Assembly: GCA_016802295.1 (NCBI GenBank)
Contig: JAESIW010000065.1
Location: 1,989,382 to 2,053,381, forward strand
Direction of reading: 5' to 3'
Origin: Brachionus rotundiformis
Lineage: Eukaryota > Rotifera > Eurotatoria > Ploima > Brachionidae
Length of the DNA stretch: 64,000 nt
In this document: one piece after another, positions 26,801 to 36,745 of the stretch
How positions within the stretch are numbered: the stretch's first letter is position 1
Layout: each line of letters begins with the position of its first letter
Program-made: the position numbers and the translations under genes
The notes under the pieces: generated by a model
What the model was told of the DNA's origin: nothing
Seen by the model: the letters and a program-made list of their open reading frames with translations, nothing else
Databases searched by the model: none

Positions 26801-26871
26801 GTATTCTTAAGCGAAAGGAAGAAATCGATTTAGATTCGAATAATAATAATAGTAAAAAAATAAAGTATTAG
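8836..26871 (+). CDS. ZFHX: ZFHX3/ZFHX4/zfh-2-type zinc-finger homeobox transcription factor
   Basis: Nuclear DNA-binding regulator of neural and tissue differentiation in other animals. Exons: 8836-9985, 10090 (or 10216)-10542, 12171-12286, 12341-12491 and 23036-26871; intron phases 1,1,0,1 agree throughout, giving about 1,860-1,900 residues. Exon 1 carries C2H2 fingers near residues 62-83, 251-272 and 311-333, including the family block CPKCNWHYKY and the segment YSTTTKGNLSIHMQSDKH. Exon 2 has a divergent finger (CKLCNY...) and exons 3-4 a finger split by a 54-bp intron. The last exon encodes four homeodomains, counted from its own Met: about 248-307, 396-453, 607-663 and 829-886, with helix-3 motifs KHWFRN, TVWFQN, QVWFQN and QVWFQN. 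Fingers lie at 693-714, 915-942 and near the C-terminus, with Gln-rich and Asp/Glu-rich linkers. It is roughly half the length of vertebrate ZFHX3, with many fingers missing. Family identity is secure; the exon 2 borders are the weakest part. Confidence 0.93.
17521..17578 (+). other. three-stem self-complementary island
   Basis: An outer stem pairs AGACCAAATT (17521-17530, one bulged C) with AATTTGTCT (17570-17578). Inside lie GGCC-TTCT-GGCC (17531-17542) and the perfect hairpin TTCAAGT-GGA-ACTTGAA (17551-17567). The CAAGTGG core also resembles NK-2 homeodomain sites. It could be a structured RNA or a regulatory cluster; function is unknown. Confidence 0.35.
18211..18230. repeat. (TGT)n microsatellite
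   Basis: About six tandem TGT triplets inside the large ZFHX intron. Ordinary simple repeat. Confidence 0.9.
19310..19366 (+). ncRNA. candidate microRNA-like hairpin
   Basis: A GC-richer island in ZFHX intron 4 folds into one hairpin. Perfect 7-bp base GCAAATA (19310-19316) with TATTTGC (19360-19366), then short paired blocks separated by mismatches, and a tip ACCAG (19331-19335) with CTGGT (19339-19343). Total 57 nt with a 3-nt loop as drawn. No known microRNA seed was recognised. Mature products cannot be inferred without small-RNA reads. Confidence 0.3.
21791..21810. repeat. (TC)n microsatellite
   Basis: TC dinucleotide run in ZFHX intron 4, followed by CACACA. A related TC/TTTC-rich tract lies near 22583-22627, closer to the last exon. 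Confidence 0.85.
21995..22072 (+). ncRNA. candidate microRNA precursor-like hairpin
   Basis: A 78-nt island about 1 kb upstream of the ZFHX homeodomain exon folds as one long hairpin. Base: GCGCGACC (21995-22002) with GGTC-G-GCGC (22064-22072, one bulge). Middle: TTTG (22005-22008) with CAAA (22058-22061) and further scattered pairs. Upper arm: 13 pairs with one G.U, AGGCAAATATTTA (22016-22028) with TAAATATTTGTCT (22036-22048), closed by a 7-nt loop. Length, interior mismatches and intronic sense-strand location are typical of animal microRNA precursors, but no known family was recognised and expression is unknown. Confidence 0.4.
22326..22357. repeat. (TTTAA)n short tandem repeat
   Basis: About six copies of TTTAA in ZFHX intron 4, followed at about 22480-22530 by T-rich runs. 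Simple sequence with no further content. Confidence 0.85.
22583..22627. repeat. TC/TTTC-rich pyrimidine tract
   Basis: Long pyrimidine-rich stretch 0.4 kb before the last ZFHX exon. It could act as a GA-factor binding region (GAGA on the minus strand) at an internal promoter, or be an ordinary microsatellite. Confidence 0.6.
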
Positions 26872-28480
26872 ACTTGATAAACGACCAAGTGTACACAGTG
26901 AAAATTTTTTTCTTTTCATTTTAGTTTTGTTTCTGAATTGTGCCATTGATAGTTTGGGAAAATGATTTGATTTATGTTGTACAATTTGTTTAATTTTTTG
27001 TTTTGTTTTTTTTTTTTTGTTTTCTAGTTTTTATTTCCTTTGTTTGTAGTCCTTTTAAGTTCTGAATTTTAGATGGTGAAGAGTTTAAAAGAGACGTTTT
27101 GTTACTAGTTTTGGGACATGGTCAGAATTTTCGCCGCGCTTTAAGTCCCGAGCTGACTTTTCTAAAGACAACATTTAAAAACGGAAGCTTTAATCATTTA
27201 TAAAGAAACTAATGTAAATTTTAAATTTTATTATTAAAAAAAAATATTAAAATTTTAACTTTATTTTTTGTTTTGTTTGCTTTTTTTTTTCTAATTTTAG
27301 TTTTTGATTTTTAAAAAAAAAATTAAGCATAAATGCTTTGATGACTTATATCAGCTGACTGTCACACTTTCTTCTCATTGACTTTTGGTTTATTGTTTCT
27401 GATGATGTTTTTTTTTTTTTCATTCCATTATTGAAATATAAAAAAAATAAATAAAAGTTAATTTCAACTAAAAAAAAATTTAATTAAACAAAAATTTTAA
27501 ATAATGTAACTTAAATACATAAAAAATTAAAAATAAATGAATTTTAAAAAAACTAAAGTTTTATTTTATTTTTTCATTCCTCCTCCTAATCAAAATATAA
27601 AAAAATATAAAACGATTTACAAGAAAAACATAAAAAACACCTTAAACTCACATTTAAAACCCAAAAGCTTCTAAAATGCTAATTTCTCAGTGTAAAAGGT
27701 CTATTTTCAAAACTATTTTTTATAAAATTTCCAAGCATTAATTAAGAGCTTTTTATTAGGCTTATTGATGTAAAAATAAAGAATATCAAGGTAAATAATA
27801 ATTTTGTTTTAAAAGAAAATTTTATTTTGATCAAATGATTGTATTTTAAAATTTCTTGTTTAATTTTTTATATTAATTGTTTAATTAATTAGCTTTAAAA
27901 TTTTTGATAATATCTAAAGGAGTCAAAAGATTAAAAGATATAATTTTTTGGTTTCAAACTTTTAATTATTTCTGTTAAGAGAACTTTTTTCTAATTAAAA
28001 TATTTACTTTTACTTTATTTTTTCATATCATATTAGAGTTTTGTACTTTAAAGTATGTCTCTATTTTTTTAAGATACTAGCAATTTTCTTATTTTATTTA
28101 TTGATATTTTGACTTTTCACTGAAATAATCTCTCATCAAAATACAATTCTATGAATATGAATAATTAAAATTATAAAATTATAAAATATATTCAATTAAA
28201 GAGATAGAAAATAATTCTTAGATACTAGTTCAACCAAATATCAAATTTTAACAAAATTTTTTCTTTAATTACATAAAGGTAAGATATTTTTTTGATATAT
28301 GTAATTAAGTAATTTTAACTTCGTAAATTCATTTTCTCTAATTGCCAAATATTTTTAGAAATCTCTTATTTAAATGTTTCAGAAATAGAAACTGATTACA
28401 AAGTTCAATCTAAAATTATTTCATTTATAGTTTATTTAAAAAGTTGTTAAAAAAATTAGCAAGTATCTAGTGGTAATCGT
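26872..28480. other. ZFHX 3' UTR and convergent intergenic spacer
   Basis: No coding potential is seen. The first part is presumably the ZFHX 3' UTR, with overlapping AATAAA signals at 27446-27455 about 0.58 kb after the stop codon. A GC-richer patch at 27111-27158 shows interleaved complementary blocks (see findings). The remainder is AT-rich spacer before the 3' end of the convergent ENTR1-like gene. Confidence 0.6.
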
Positions 28481-29254
28481 TCAATCAATAATTTCATTCA
28501 ATTTTTCCAATGACTCCAAATTTGATGCAATTAGTTTTAATGTTTCCACTCCATTACATAAAAAAGACAGTGATTTTTCAGCAGAAAAAGCAGCTGTATT
28601 CAACTCAGTAGATATTTTTTTAATTGTAAGAAATAGATTTTTATTATTTCCATTTTTTAATAATTGGTTCTCATTTTTCAACAGTTTAATTTGATGCCTC
28701 ATTTGCGTAGCTTCTTGCCTAAGAATTTCGAGACTATGTTCTGCTTCTATTGCTCTTGCAGTTGTTTTTTCCAAATTTTTTTCTACTTGCTGAACCAAAA
28801 GTTCCAATGTTTTTGCCTCGCTTTCCTCTTTGCTCTCCAATTCTTTCACCCTTTTTTCAAGATTTGCTATTTTTCTCTTTTGTCTAGATATTAGTTCTTT
28901 AGTCTGAGTGAGCTCATCTTTCTGATTGGAATCATCTAAATCATTATTAAAAAAGTCAATTTCATGTGAGTCCTGAAGTTCAAATTCAAGAGGAACATTG
29001 TCAACTGGGGGCAGATTGGTTAAATCATCTTGCTCTGATAAACCTGAATTAATGTCTGGTAGGTCAAAATTTTGATCTTGATGAAAGAATTTTTTAAACG
29101 ACAAAGGATTATCTTGACTAAAATTTGATTCTAAATTTAAATCCTCTATTTGTGACACATCATTTCCTGATGAAAATTGGAAATTTTTAAAAGAAAACGG
29201 ATTAGGCTGTTTCGATTTATGCAATTCTTCTTCATCATCAGAGGGCTCTTTCAT
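28481..29254 (-). CDS. ENTR1: ENTR1/SDCCAG3-like endosomal trafficking regulator
   Basis: Single-exon gene, 257 residues, shorter than the vertebrate protein (about 400-435). The N-terminal half is acidic and low in complexity, with NPFSFKNF near residue 18 and a second copy NPLSFKKFF near residue 49, matching the NPFSF motif of ENTR1. Residues of about 110-205 are a heptad-rich coiled coil including LLVQQVEKNLEKTTARAIEAE. The C-terminal block ISTELNTAAFSAEKSLSFL, followed by a GVETL segment, corresponds to the conserved ENTR1 tail. The vertebrate protein acts at endosomes with retromer and in cytokinesis. The start is the first in-frame ATG. It lies 99 bp downstream of the C8orf33-like gene on the same strand. 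Identification rests on motif order recalled from the family. Confidence 0.75.
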   Translation of the reverse strand: MKEPSDDEEELHKSKQPNPFSFKNFQFSSGNDVSQIEDLNLESNFSQDNPLSFKKFFHQDQNFDLPDINSGLSEQDDLTNLPPVDNVPLEFELQDSHEIDFFNNDLDDSNQKDELTQTKELISRQKRKIANLEKRVKELESKEESEAKTLELLVQQVEKNLEKTTARAIEAEHSLEILRQEATQMRHQIKLLKNENQLLKNGNNKNLFLTIKKISTELNTAAFSAEKSLSFLCNGVETLKLIASNLESLEKLNEIID

Positions 29255-29353
29255 CTTGAATTTAAATCATAAGTTAAATATTTAAATCAATTTTATGCTC
29301 GTTTAAAAGCATCGAAGCATCATTATATAAGAATAAAAATTGTATGATTTTTT

Positions 29354-31180
29354 TTATTCAAATTTAAAATTAAATTTAAAATCAGAATTTTTTTCCGAGT
29401 TCATTTTGTAATAATTTACGGAACACTCTTCTGATGAGTTTTCATTTAAATTCAATGTCTTAAATTTTACATCAACACATTCGGTTTCATGTGCTTTGGA
29501 TTTTTTAATATACTTGGAGTTTTTTATTTCTTCTTTATTGTCAGTCAAAAATTTAACCTTGGTGTCTGGTTATAATTTATTTTATATGCTCTTAATTGTT
29601 AATTTAATTACCATCTTTTTTGGAAGATTTTTTTGATTCTTCTGCTTTCATTTTTGATCTGTAATCGCCAAGCATTTTAAGCATTATTTGCCGTTTTTTT
29701 ATTACCAATTCACATGGGTTTTTCAAGATGTTGATACATGTTATTATTTCATTAACTAAAGATAAGTAAATAATGTTTATTTAGAAATAAATCTTCCAAG
29801 TCTAGACAATTCAGTAAAAATTATATCTTAACAGAAGTTATTTAGAGACCTCGTTATGAAATTTTAATTGAATTAATCAGATAAGATTATTATATGATTC
29901 AACTTGCTTAAGATTGCGCATTTAAATTCAACCAAATGAAAGAACTTTGATTTAATTATATTAAACAATTTTTTACTTAAAACAGTATTCTTAGAAAAAA
30001 GATTTATTAATGCATGACCTAGTCACATAGTTTTTTAATTTTTAAGTTTTAAACAAAACCAATTTTTCTCAATATTGACCTAATTACTGTAAACTGCCAG
30101 TCAAAAACTCAAATCAAATGATGGTTAGATACCTTTAAGCTATAAAGATCAACAGGAGTCATAGCAAGAACTCAAAGTGTTTTCGTTCTAAAAATTGTTC
30201 ACAAATATTTTTGTTTTAAAAAAATTTTAGAATGATTAATTTATTCCATTCACATAATAATGCTATGTTTAGAATTATTTTATAAATTTAAACAAAAAAA
30301 ACTATGGCAAATCACACAAATTGGTAAGGTTGAGTATTTTTAAATTTTTAAATCTAAAAAAAAATACTTAATATTTAGGGATAAGTAGTGCTAATTCACT
30401 TTCATCAGCACCATTCTAAACTAAGAACAATAATTCAAGTAAGATCATTAGGCCATATTGGAAAATCGCTAAGAGTACTAAACCAGTCTAAAATTATATA
30501 ATAACTGCGCATAAGCGCTTCATTTAAAGCCTGGTTTAAGAGTGATTAGATAATTACTTTTTTGTTAATGAAGGAAAAATAATACGACTTGGAAGTAGCT
30601 GGAAGAAATAAGTTAAAAAGGGGGTTTTAATTATTTAGATTTAAATTAAAATAATAAAGACATAAACAATTAAATTTGGAGCTTAGTTAAAGAAAAGAGC
30701 TCAAAAATGTTCTTAAATAAAAGAAATTCGAATTTAGTTAATAGACATTTGAAGCTAATTAATTAATTTAGGGAGATGATTGAGCAAAAACAAACAATTA
30801 GATTTAGAAAATTAAAACTATTATATTAAATAATTTAAACTTTTAAATGAAACCATGATTACAAGACAAAAATACAAACAAAAGCATTTTTTGCCTGGGG
30901 AAAAATTCTTTTTTAAATAAAAATTCCTAATTAAGACTTGGTATTTAATTTTCAAATATTTTTATTTAGACCATGTGACTAAGAAAAAATTAACATCAAG
31001 TTGGAAAACGTGGAATAGACAACGAAAAATTAAATTGTCGTGGTAGAAAAAAATACCTTTTTTGTTATCTTTCTTAGCGTGATCTAATTTGATGTACAAC
31101 TTGCTAATGCACCATGCAAGCTCTTTGTCTAGCTTGGCTTGTTGTTCCAAGTCCAAATCACCCGACCTCAAATCACTCAT
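29354..31180 (-). CDS. C8orf33/UPF0488 family small protein
   Basis: Three exons: 31180-31057, 29755-29612 and 29565-29354 (intron phases 1 and 1), giving 159 residues. Intron 1 is 1.3 kb, intron 2 only 46 bp. Family signatures are DKELAWCISKL in exon 1, the KKRQIMLKMLGDYRSKM block in exon 2 and the C-terminal FKFNFKFE. These match, in order, the C8orf33 pattern (ELAWC..., LMRSLFGDYR..., F-rFNFF end). The function of this family is poorly defined. The region between the two blocks is lysine-rich and probably basic. TTTTAG stands immediately before the ATG, so an upstream 5' UTR intron or spliced leader acceptor is possible. It is divergent from the KMT2E-like gene. Confidence 0.65.
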
Positions 31181-31811
31181 CTAAAAGTTAACTTAGTTTT
31201 GTCAGAAAAAATTTTTTAAAAATAAGAAAATATTCGTTTGTAATTTATTCACGGCTAATTTACATAAATTATGCCATGTCACAAAATAGAGAAAATTTAT
31301 GCACTTAATTAATTTTTGGCTCAACTTCAAAAAATTCCTCAACAAAACAAAATCGTCAAAAAAGAGAGAATAAATTCGAAACAAAATTCTTCCAAAAACG
31401 TGCAAGTCCCATTCGAATGAGAAAAATTATAAGCTTGCAATCAATCAATCACGCCGCATTCATGTATACGGTTACCAAATATATACACATAAATTAACAT
31501 AAACAGATTGCGGCACAAATCAAAAATACTGAGTTCATTTAATTCAAAAAGCATAAAATTAACAGAGTCGCACACCCAGGTCTGTGACGACCCGTTCATA
31601 AACATCAGTTATATCTAACCGAGCTAAATTATGAATTTTCATATTTTTATTTCGACTTGTTTATCATAAATTTCAAATAAAAATTAAAAAAGCTCTTTAT
31701 AATATATTTTCTTCTAACTTTGTCGAACACACACACATACACACAAAATAAGAGATAAACCGAGACCTATTCAATACGTAGTATTCTTATCGATGCGTAT
31801 TATCTAACAAG
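31181..31811. promoter_or_regulatory. divergent promoter between C8orf33-like and KMT2E-like genes
   Basis: 631-bp spacer between two start codons facing away from each other. It is less AT-rich than typical spacer at 31440-31620 and contains an inverted pair GCCGCA (31453-31458) / TGCGGC (31509-31514) and a CA-rich run at about 31729-31747. No TATA box with clear spacing is seen for either gene. Most likely a shared bidirectional promoter plus both 5' UTRs. Confidence 0.5.
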
Positions 31812-34800
31812 ATGAGCGTTTGCTCGTTCGTTCAGTCGCAATCGGCGCCATCCTCAAGTCAATCGCCGAGTTCATCGTCGCAGGCATCAAATCTGTCGAC
31901 ATTGAACGAAAAACCAATTTTAACCCTGAAGACAAGCCCAAAGCAAGTAATAATGCTGAACTCGAATCGGTTGAGTCTGTCGCCGGGCTCACAAGCGCCC
32001 GATCCGACCCATTCGAGCAAAAAATCGCCGACTATTCTCATCCTGTCTAAGCCCAAGAACGAGCTCAGTCCCAAATCACTGGTACAAAAGCCTCCCAAGT
32101 CAAGCTCCAATCTGATCAGCAGTTACTTCAACAACAAACAGAATACCAGTGGGTCGCATACCACGAGTGTAACTCCGAGCGTTCAAAACGGACACCAGCT
32201 GTCCAATTTGCCCATTCAGTTCATGCCCAACTCTAAGCCTATCACTCTGATCCCGATTGGAAACATACCAGCCAACTCGAATACATCTAATTTTAGCGAA
32301 AACTTCAACAACTTTAACCCCAACCTCATACCCATCGAAACGATTGAGATATCTACGGCAACTATTGAGATAAATTCGACCAATGAGCCCAATGTAGAAG
32401 TCAAAACCGAGAGCGTAGAAGAAAGTCTTCAACCGCAAACTGAGCTCAAAGTCGAACAAGAACAGCACGAGCTGTCTGAGGCTAAACCAGAGCTTAGTGC
32501 GCCAAAAATTGACGTTACCAGGTGCATATGCCAAATGGATCATGATGACGGTTTCATGATATGCTGCGATAGTTGTCTGTAAGTATTTGATTTTTTCTTT
32601 TACTTTGACCCATTTATTTAAATTAGGTTATTCGAATTAAGCTTTAATTAAATCGGCATTTAAGTCCCAAAATAGTTGCCAAGTCAATTGATCATAAATT
32701 TATTATTTATAATAAAATTATTAAAATTAGATTTAAATCCGTGTCTGGATGACCAGCGTGACTAAGTGTTTTTTTTATTCTTATTTTTCATTAATAAAGC
32801 TTATTAATTTTTCTATTAAAAATGCGTCTTTTGTATTCTTAAGCTTTTGATTTCATAATTGTTTGAAATAAAAAAAAATTAAATTTTAGCAATGCTTTAA
32901 AATTTGTCTTATTCAAAATTATTCAAACAAAAAAGAGTGGTGCTCTTTTTGTTTCCAAATGAATGAATTAATTATGGTGAAAATAGTCTTTAGATGAGAG
33001 GAAATTAGACAATTAAATTCAAATTTTATTCACTTGATGAAACGATTAAATTAGAGTCAATTAGCACAGTCAAGGAAGATCTAAATTAAAAATTAAAAAA
33101 AAGGATTAATTTTATCCGCATAAATATTAGAACTAAATAAAATTTCTCATTCTTTATTTTTTAAAAAAATATTTTAAAAAATTTGAATTTTTTCAATCTG
33201 ATTATGATGTATCATAATATGACTGAATGAATTGTCATTTTTATTAGCTCATTAAAATAAACTAGTTGAAAATTATATTTTGTAAAGCACTTTCATTAAC
33301 AAAATAGGTATTTCGCCGAATAAGTTAACCTCCGCAACTAAAAGCTTTTTGGAAGATGTTGGAATAGTTGTGAAAATAATTGGTTAAATTTTCTTTATAA
33401 AGCCAAGAGGTTTGTGAACTTGTCATACAAGCAGAGGGTCGTAGGTTCCAAAGATATCAAATTGAAGGTAGATGATCAAATTGATGCAGTCACCTCTGTG
33501 TCAGATCAGAGCCGCCTCTCAAATAGGTATTGACAAAAGTACATGATTGCCTCACATTTTATCATACTTGGATAGTAAAGGTATTGTGAATTTCAAAAAC
33601 AAAAAGAATTGGTAAATTAAAACTTATTAAAATAAAATATATTGGAAAAAATACTGCAACATACTTTGATACATCTTTTTTACCAAAAATAAAAACATTA
33701 TTTTCATTCTTAAGGTAAACAAAGAAAGGCAAATCTTTTTGATGCTTTACTTTTTGTCATTCATTTATATTTAAAAAATTAATTAAGGTAAAAAAGTATT
33801 TTTTTCAATGTATTTTATTTTAGTAAATTTTGATTTAAAAATTTTTTTTTTTCTATTCATTTCTGAAATTCACAATACCATACTAAAGAGAACAATTTTT
33901 CTTAAATTTTGTTTATGTCAAATTATTTAACAAAAATGTAAATTTTGACCTATACAATTTATTACGAATTTAATTTTTTTCACTATAAACCAAATTTAAA
34001 CATTAATTTTGATTTATCCTAGATTAAATTGCTATGAAAGCTATACAAAGTTTCATTTCTTATTCTAAATGTCAAATTTTATTTTGTTAACTTGGTAGCT
34101 AAGGATTTAAATAAACAAAAATAAAAAAATGTTTATTTGAATGATTTAAATAATTGATCTAAATAGTAAAAAATGTTTTATTTTTTATTAAATTTAAGTG
34201 TATGGCAACATATTGCTTGTATGGAAGTAAATAAAAAAAAGATACCGGACAAATTCTACTGTGAAAAATGTAATCCACGCTCGGTAAACGCCCAGCGTGC
34301 CCGTCAAATCCAAGAAAAGTATCTTAAAACATTGGCAAAAAATATACACAAACCAAAGAACAGACGTCATAGCAACTCAAGCAGCGCGGCATTGACTCCG
34401 CTTGGCGAAAACGAGTCTATCGACGAGTCGATTGACGAACTAGGCGCTCTATCGCCTGTCGACTCGGAGCATGCCGAGTCCAAGCGGCACAAAAAGCGTC
34501 TTAAATCGCGTACTATACGCGAAGAATTCGAAATAAAAAAGTCATCCGACGAGACGGACAAAGAAATGGTTGATAAACTAAACGCTCTGGACATAGCATT
34601 GCTCGATTTGGCTCCAAACTCGAGCGATCTACTCAAACTTGCCAAAGTAAAAAGCAGCAAGAAAATCAGCGACGAGAGTGAAGAGACAAAATATCGAGTA
34701 AAATTAACCCAAGCTATGCAAAAAGACCGAATAGTGTGCGAATATGTCGGACAGGTATCGTTTGTCGAGCCAGATAATCCGGACTGCTTCAGCTACACAT

Positions 34801-36551
34801 TTAAAGTGGCAACTAGCAGCGAGCACAAGCCGAGCGCTTCATCATCCTCGTCGTCATCAACAACCCTATTATCCGATCTTGAGTCTCAGCTTCTTTGCAT
34901 TGATTCATCTAAACAATTCAACAATTCAAGATACATTAGAAAAAGCTGCAAATACAATACCGTATTGGTACCAGTCAAAGACACTTATGGAAATCTCAAA
35001 TTTTTTATCAAAACAATTGAAACCATTGGTAAAAATTCGGAGATTTTTTTGGCTCCAGACCCGAGCAATACGAGCAATTCAATTTGTTTATGTGAAATGA
35101 TTGAGTGCGATTTGAGGCAAAGAATGAGTGCCAAAATGGTCAAAAAGAGTCTTAAAAAGCCAGAAAGGCGCTTGTCCGCTCATTCACCAACACCACACGA
35201 AGACACGTCCAAGTGTTTGAGTCGCGAGGACCGCAAATTGGCCAGCTATATGCGAGTTATTGAAAAACTTGAAAGACAGGGCAAGCGCAAAAAAGAGACC
35301 AAACCGAGAGAAAATTTGGAAAAATGCGATGCAGATAAGTGTGCCAAAGAGCCTAATGAAAAAGAAAACGAGAAAAACAAAAAATCCAAAACGAGTCGAC
35401 CCAGTATTTTGAGCAAACATGATCAAGTGGTCGAGTCCGTGGATCAGGAGATAGCGAGCATAAACGAGAAGCCTGCGCTTGACGACGAGCCAAAACCAAG
35501 TGTCAAATCTCCCGATTACAGCTTTGTAAATCTAAGCATTCAACCAAGACACACACTTAACCTACTCCAGCGCAATCTTACCATCGAAGATCGCTTCTCA
35601 CCTGCTCTGGAATCACTCGAAAACAACAAAACATTTCTCACACATAAATCATTTTTTCATCCCAAAAAACACTGGCTGAAAACATGCTGCTCAAATGAGA
35701 ACAGTCAAACAGAATTGTCGCCGACCAAAAGCGAAAGCTCACAGCCGCCTAAGAAACGACGCTTTGTGGTCGAAGACGAAAGTTCAATTGAGACCAATGC
35801 TCAACAGCTAAACCAACAACTACACCAGCCAGTACAGCAAACACCATCACTTATCACTCCAGACCAATTTTACATTAACTATTTGCCATCGGCGATGATT
35901 AATGCTCCATTTTTTGCGCCAAATCCCATGTTCGCTCCATTTCAACAGTACGCTGCATTGTCCATGTACCAGAATTTAATGCCTGTAGTAAGTCAACAAA
36001 GCGTGACAGAGACTCAACCTGAAACAACTAAGAAAAAAGTATCACTGGCCGAGTACAGACAGCGCAAAGAGTCTGTAAAGCATTCAGACGGCTTGTTCGA
36101 ATCGGTCTCGTCGAGCAAGTCGTTTAGTAACGACGACTCGCTCTGTGAGCTGGACGTCTATCCAACTGAAGAAAAAAAATCTCGACACTCGTCGTGTTCG
36201 TCTTGTTCGAGTAGATCGAGAAACGCCAGCTTGGATGACATTAGCGATGTGTCAAGTATTCGTTCGCGGTCGCCATCCGCATCTAGTCACCGATCTCATT
36301 CAAGCCGATTTGATTGTTACCACAAGAGTCTTAAACGCAAGCACCGATCGTGCTCTCCAAGCCGGATTCAGCAACAAAACCCAATTAATACTAATGGCAA
36401 AAAGCGCTCCTGTTCGCTTAATAGACCAGCTAAATTTAGCCGAATTGAGTCGATTAAACACAGCCTTAGCAAAACGTTTGGCTCATGTTCTTCTTCGTCG
36501 TCCATTTCTTCATCTAATGATGTGTCCACAGTGGCCAAAACGCACCTTTAA
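31812..36551 (+). CDS. KMT2E/SETD5-type PHD-finger, degenerate-SET chromatin protein
   Basis: Two exons, 31812-32578 and 34199-36551, joined in phase 2 across an intron splitting the PHD finger; 1,039 residues. The N-terminal 230 residues are Ser/Pro-rich and disordered. The PHD finger spans about 236-283 (RCICQMDHDDGFMICCDSC, then VWQHIACM and FYCEKC), the closest match being KMT2E. A SET-like domain at about 419-547 keeps RYIRKSC where KMT2E has RFIRRSC, but lacks the NHS Asn-His and the catalytic Tyr, and has a serine-rich insertion. Downstream blocks appear in KMT2E order: REDRKL...RQGKRKK near 598-621, KKHWLK, PPKKRR and KKKVSLAEYRQRK near 867-879. The C-terminus is SR-rich. In animals such proteins bind H3K4me3 and act as non-catalytic transcription regulators. 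Whether it is nearer KMT2E or SETD5 is unresolved; it may be pro-orthologous to both. Confidence 0.88.
33302..33531 (+). mobile_element. candidate tRNA-derived SINE
   Basis: In the KMT2E-like intron, a GC-richer block is bounded by an 11-bp direct repeat AAATAGGTATT (33302-33312 and 33521-33531), resembling a target-site duplication. Inside, 33400-33455 looks like a tRNA: AAGCCAAGAGG fits the A-box pattern and GTCGTAGGTTCC (from about 33439) fits the T-arm/B-box, with an anticodon-arm-like CTTGTCATACAAG between. It is not a functional tRNA because no acceptor stem closes it. No second copy is present in the window. Confidence 0.4.
33571..33890. mobile_element. foldback / MITE-like element with long inverted repeats
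   Basis: About 320 bp with inverted ends of about 85 bp. The outer part GGTATTGTGAATTTCA (33580-33595) is repeated exactly as its reverse complement near 33863-33879. The inner part (TAAAATAAAATATATTGG, near 33628) matches 33800-33832 inverted with few changes. Both ends abut TA, as expected for Tc1/mariner-like insertions. No transposase frame is present, so it would be non-autonomous. Confidence 0.5.
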
Positions 36552-36745
36552 ACAGTCTACATGTTCGTTTTTGTTATTGCCTCTAGCCAAATGGTCTATC
36601 TTTCAGCCATTTGCTTTTGATCGCATTTTAGTATTTAGATAAAATGAAGGATGAAGAAAAAGATATATTTTTTTTATGTTAAAAATTTATTTTTTTAAAT
36701 AAATTAACCGAATATTTTAAATATTGATATTTATCGGAGTTGGTT

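Noticed and set aside
31202..31405. 67-residue minus-strand frame upstream of the C8orf33-like gene
   Set aside because: Phe/Leu-rich with no recognisable motif; more likely 5' UTR or promoter sequence, although an extra first exon cannot be excluded.
33395..33460. Functional tRNA gene in the KMT2E-like intron
   Set aside because: A- and B-box-like motifs exist, but there is no 7-bp acceptor stem and the anticodon arm is too short, so a SINE-like relic is the better reading.
34367..36642. Alternate-frame and antisense frames in the KMT2E-like second exon, including one running to 36642
   Set aside because: They overlap a frame with strong family similarity; they have Arg/Ser-biased composition and no recognisable motif.
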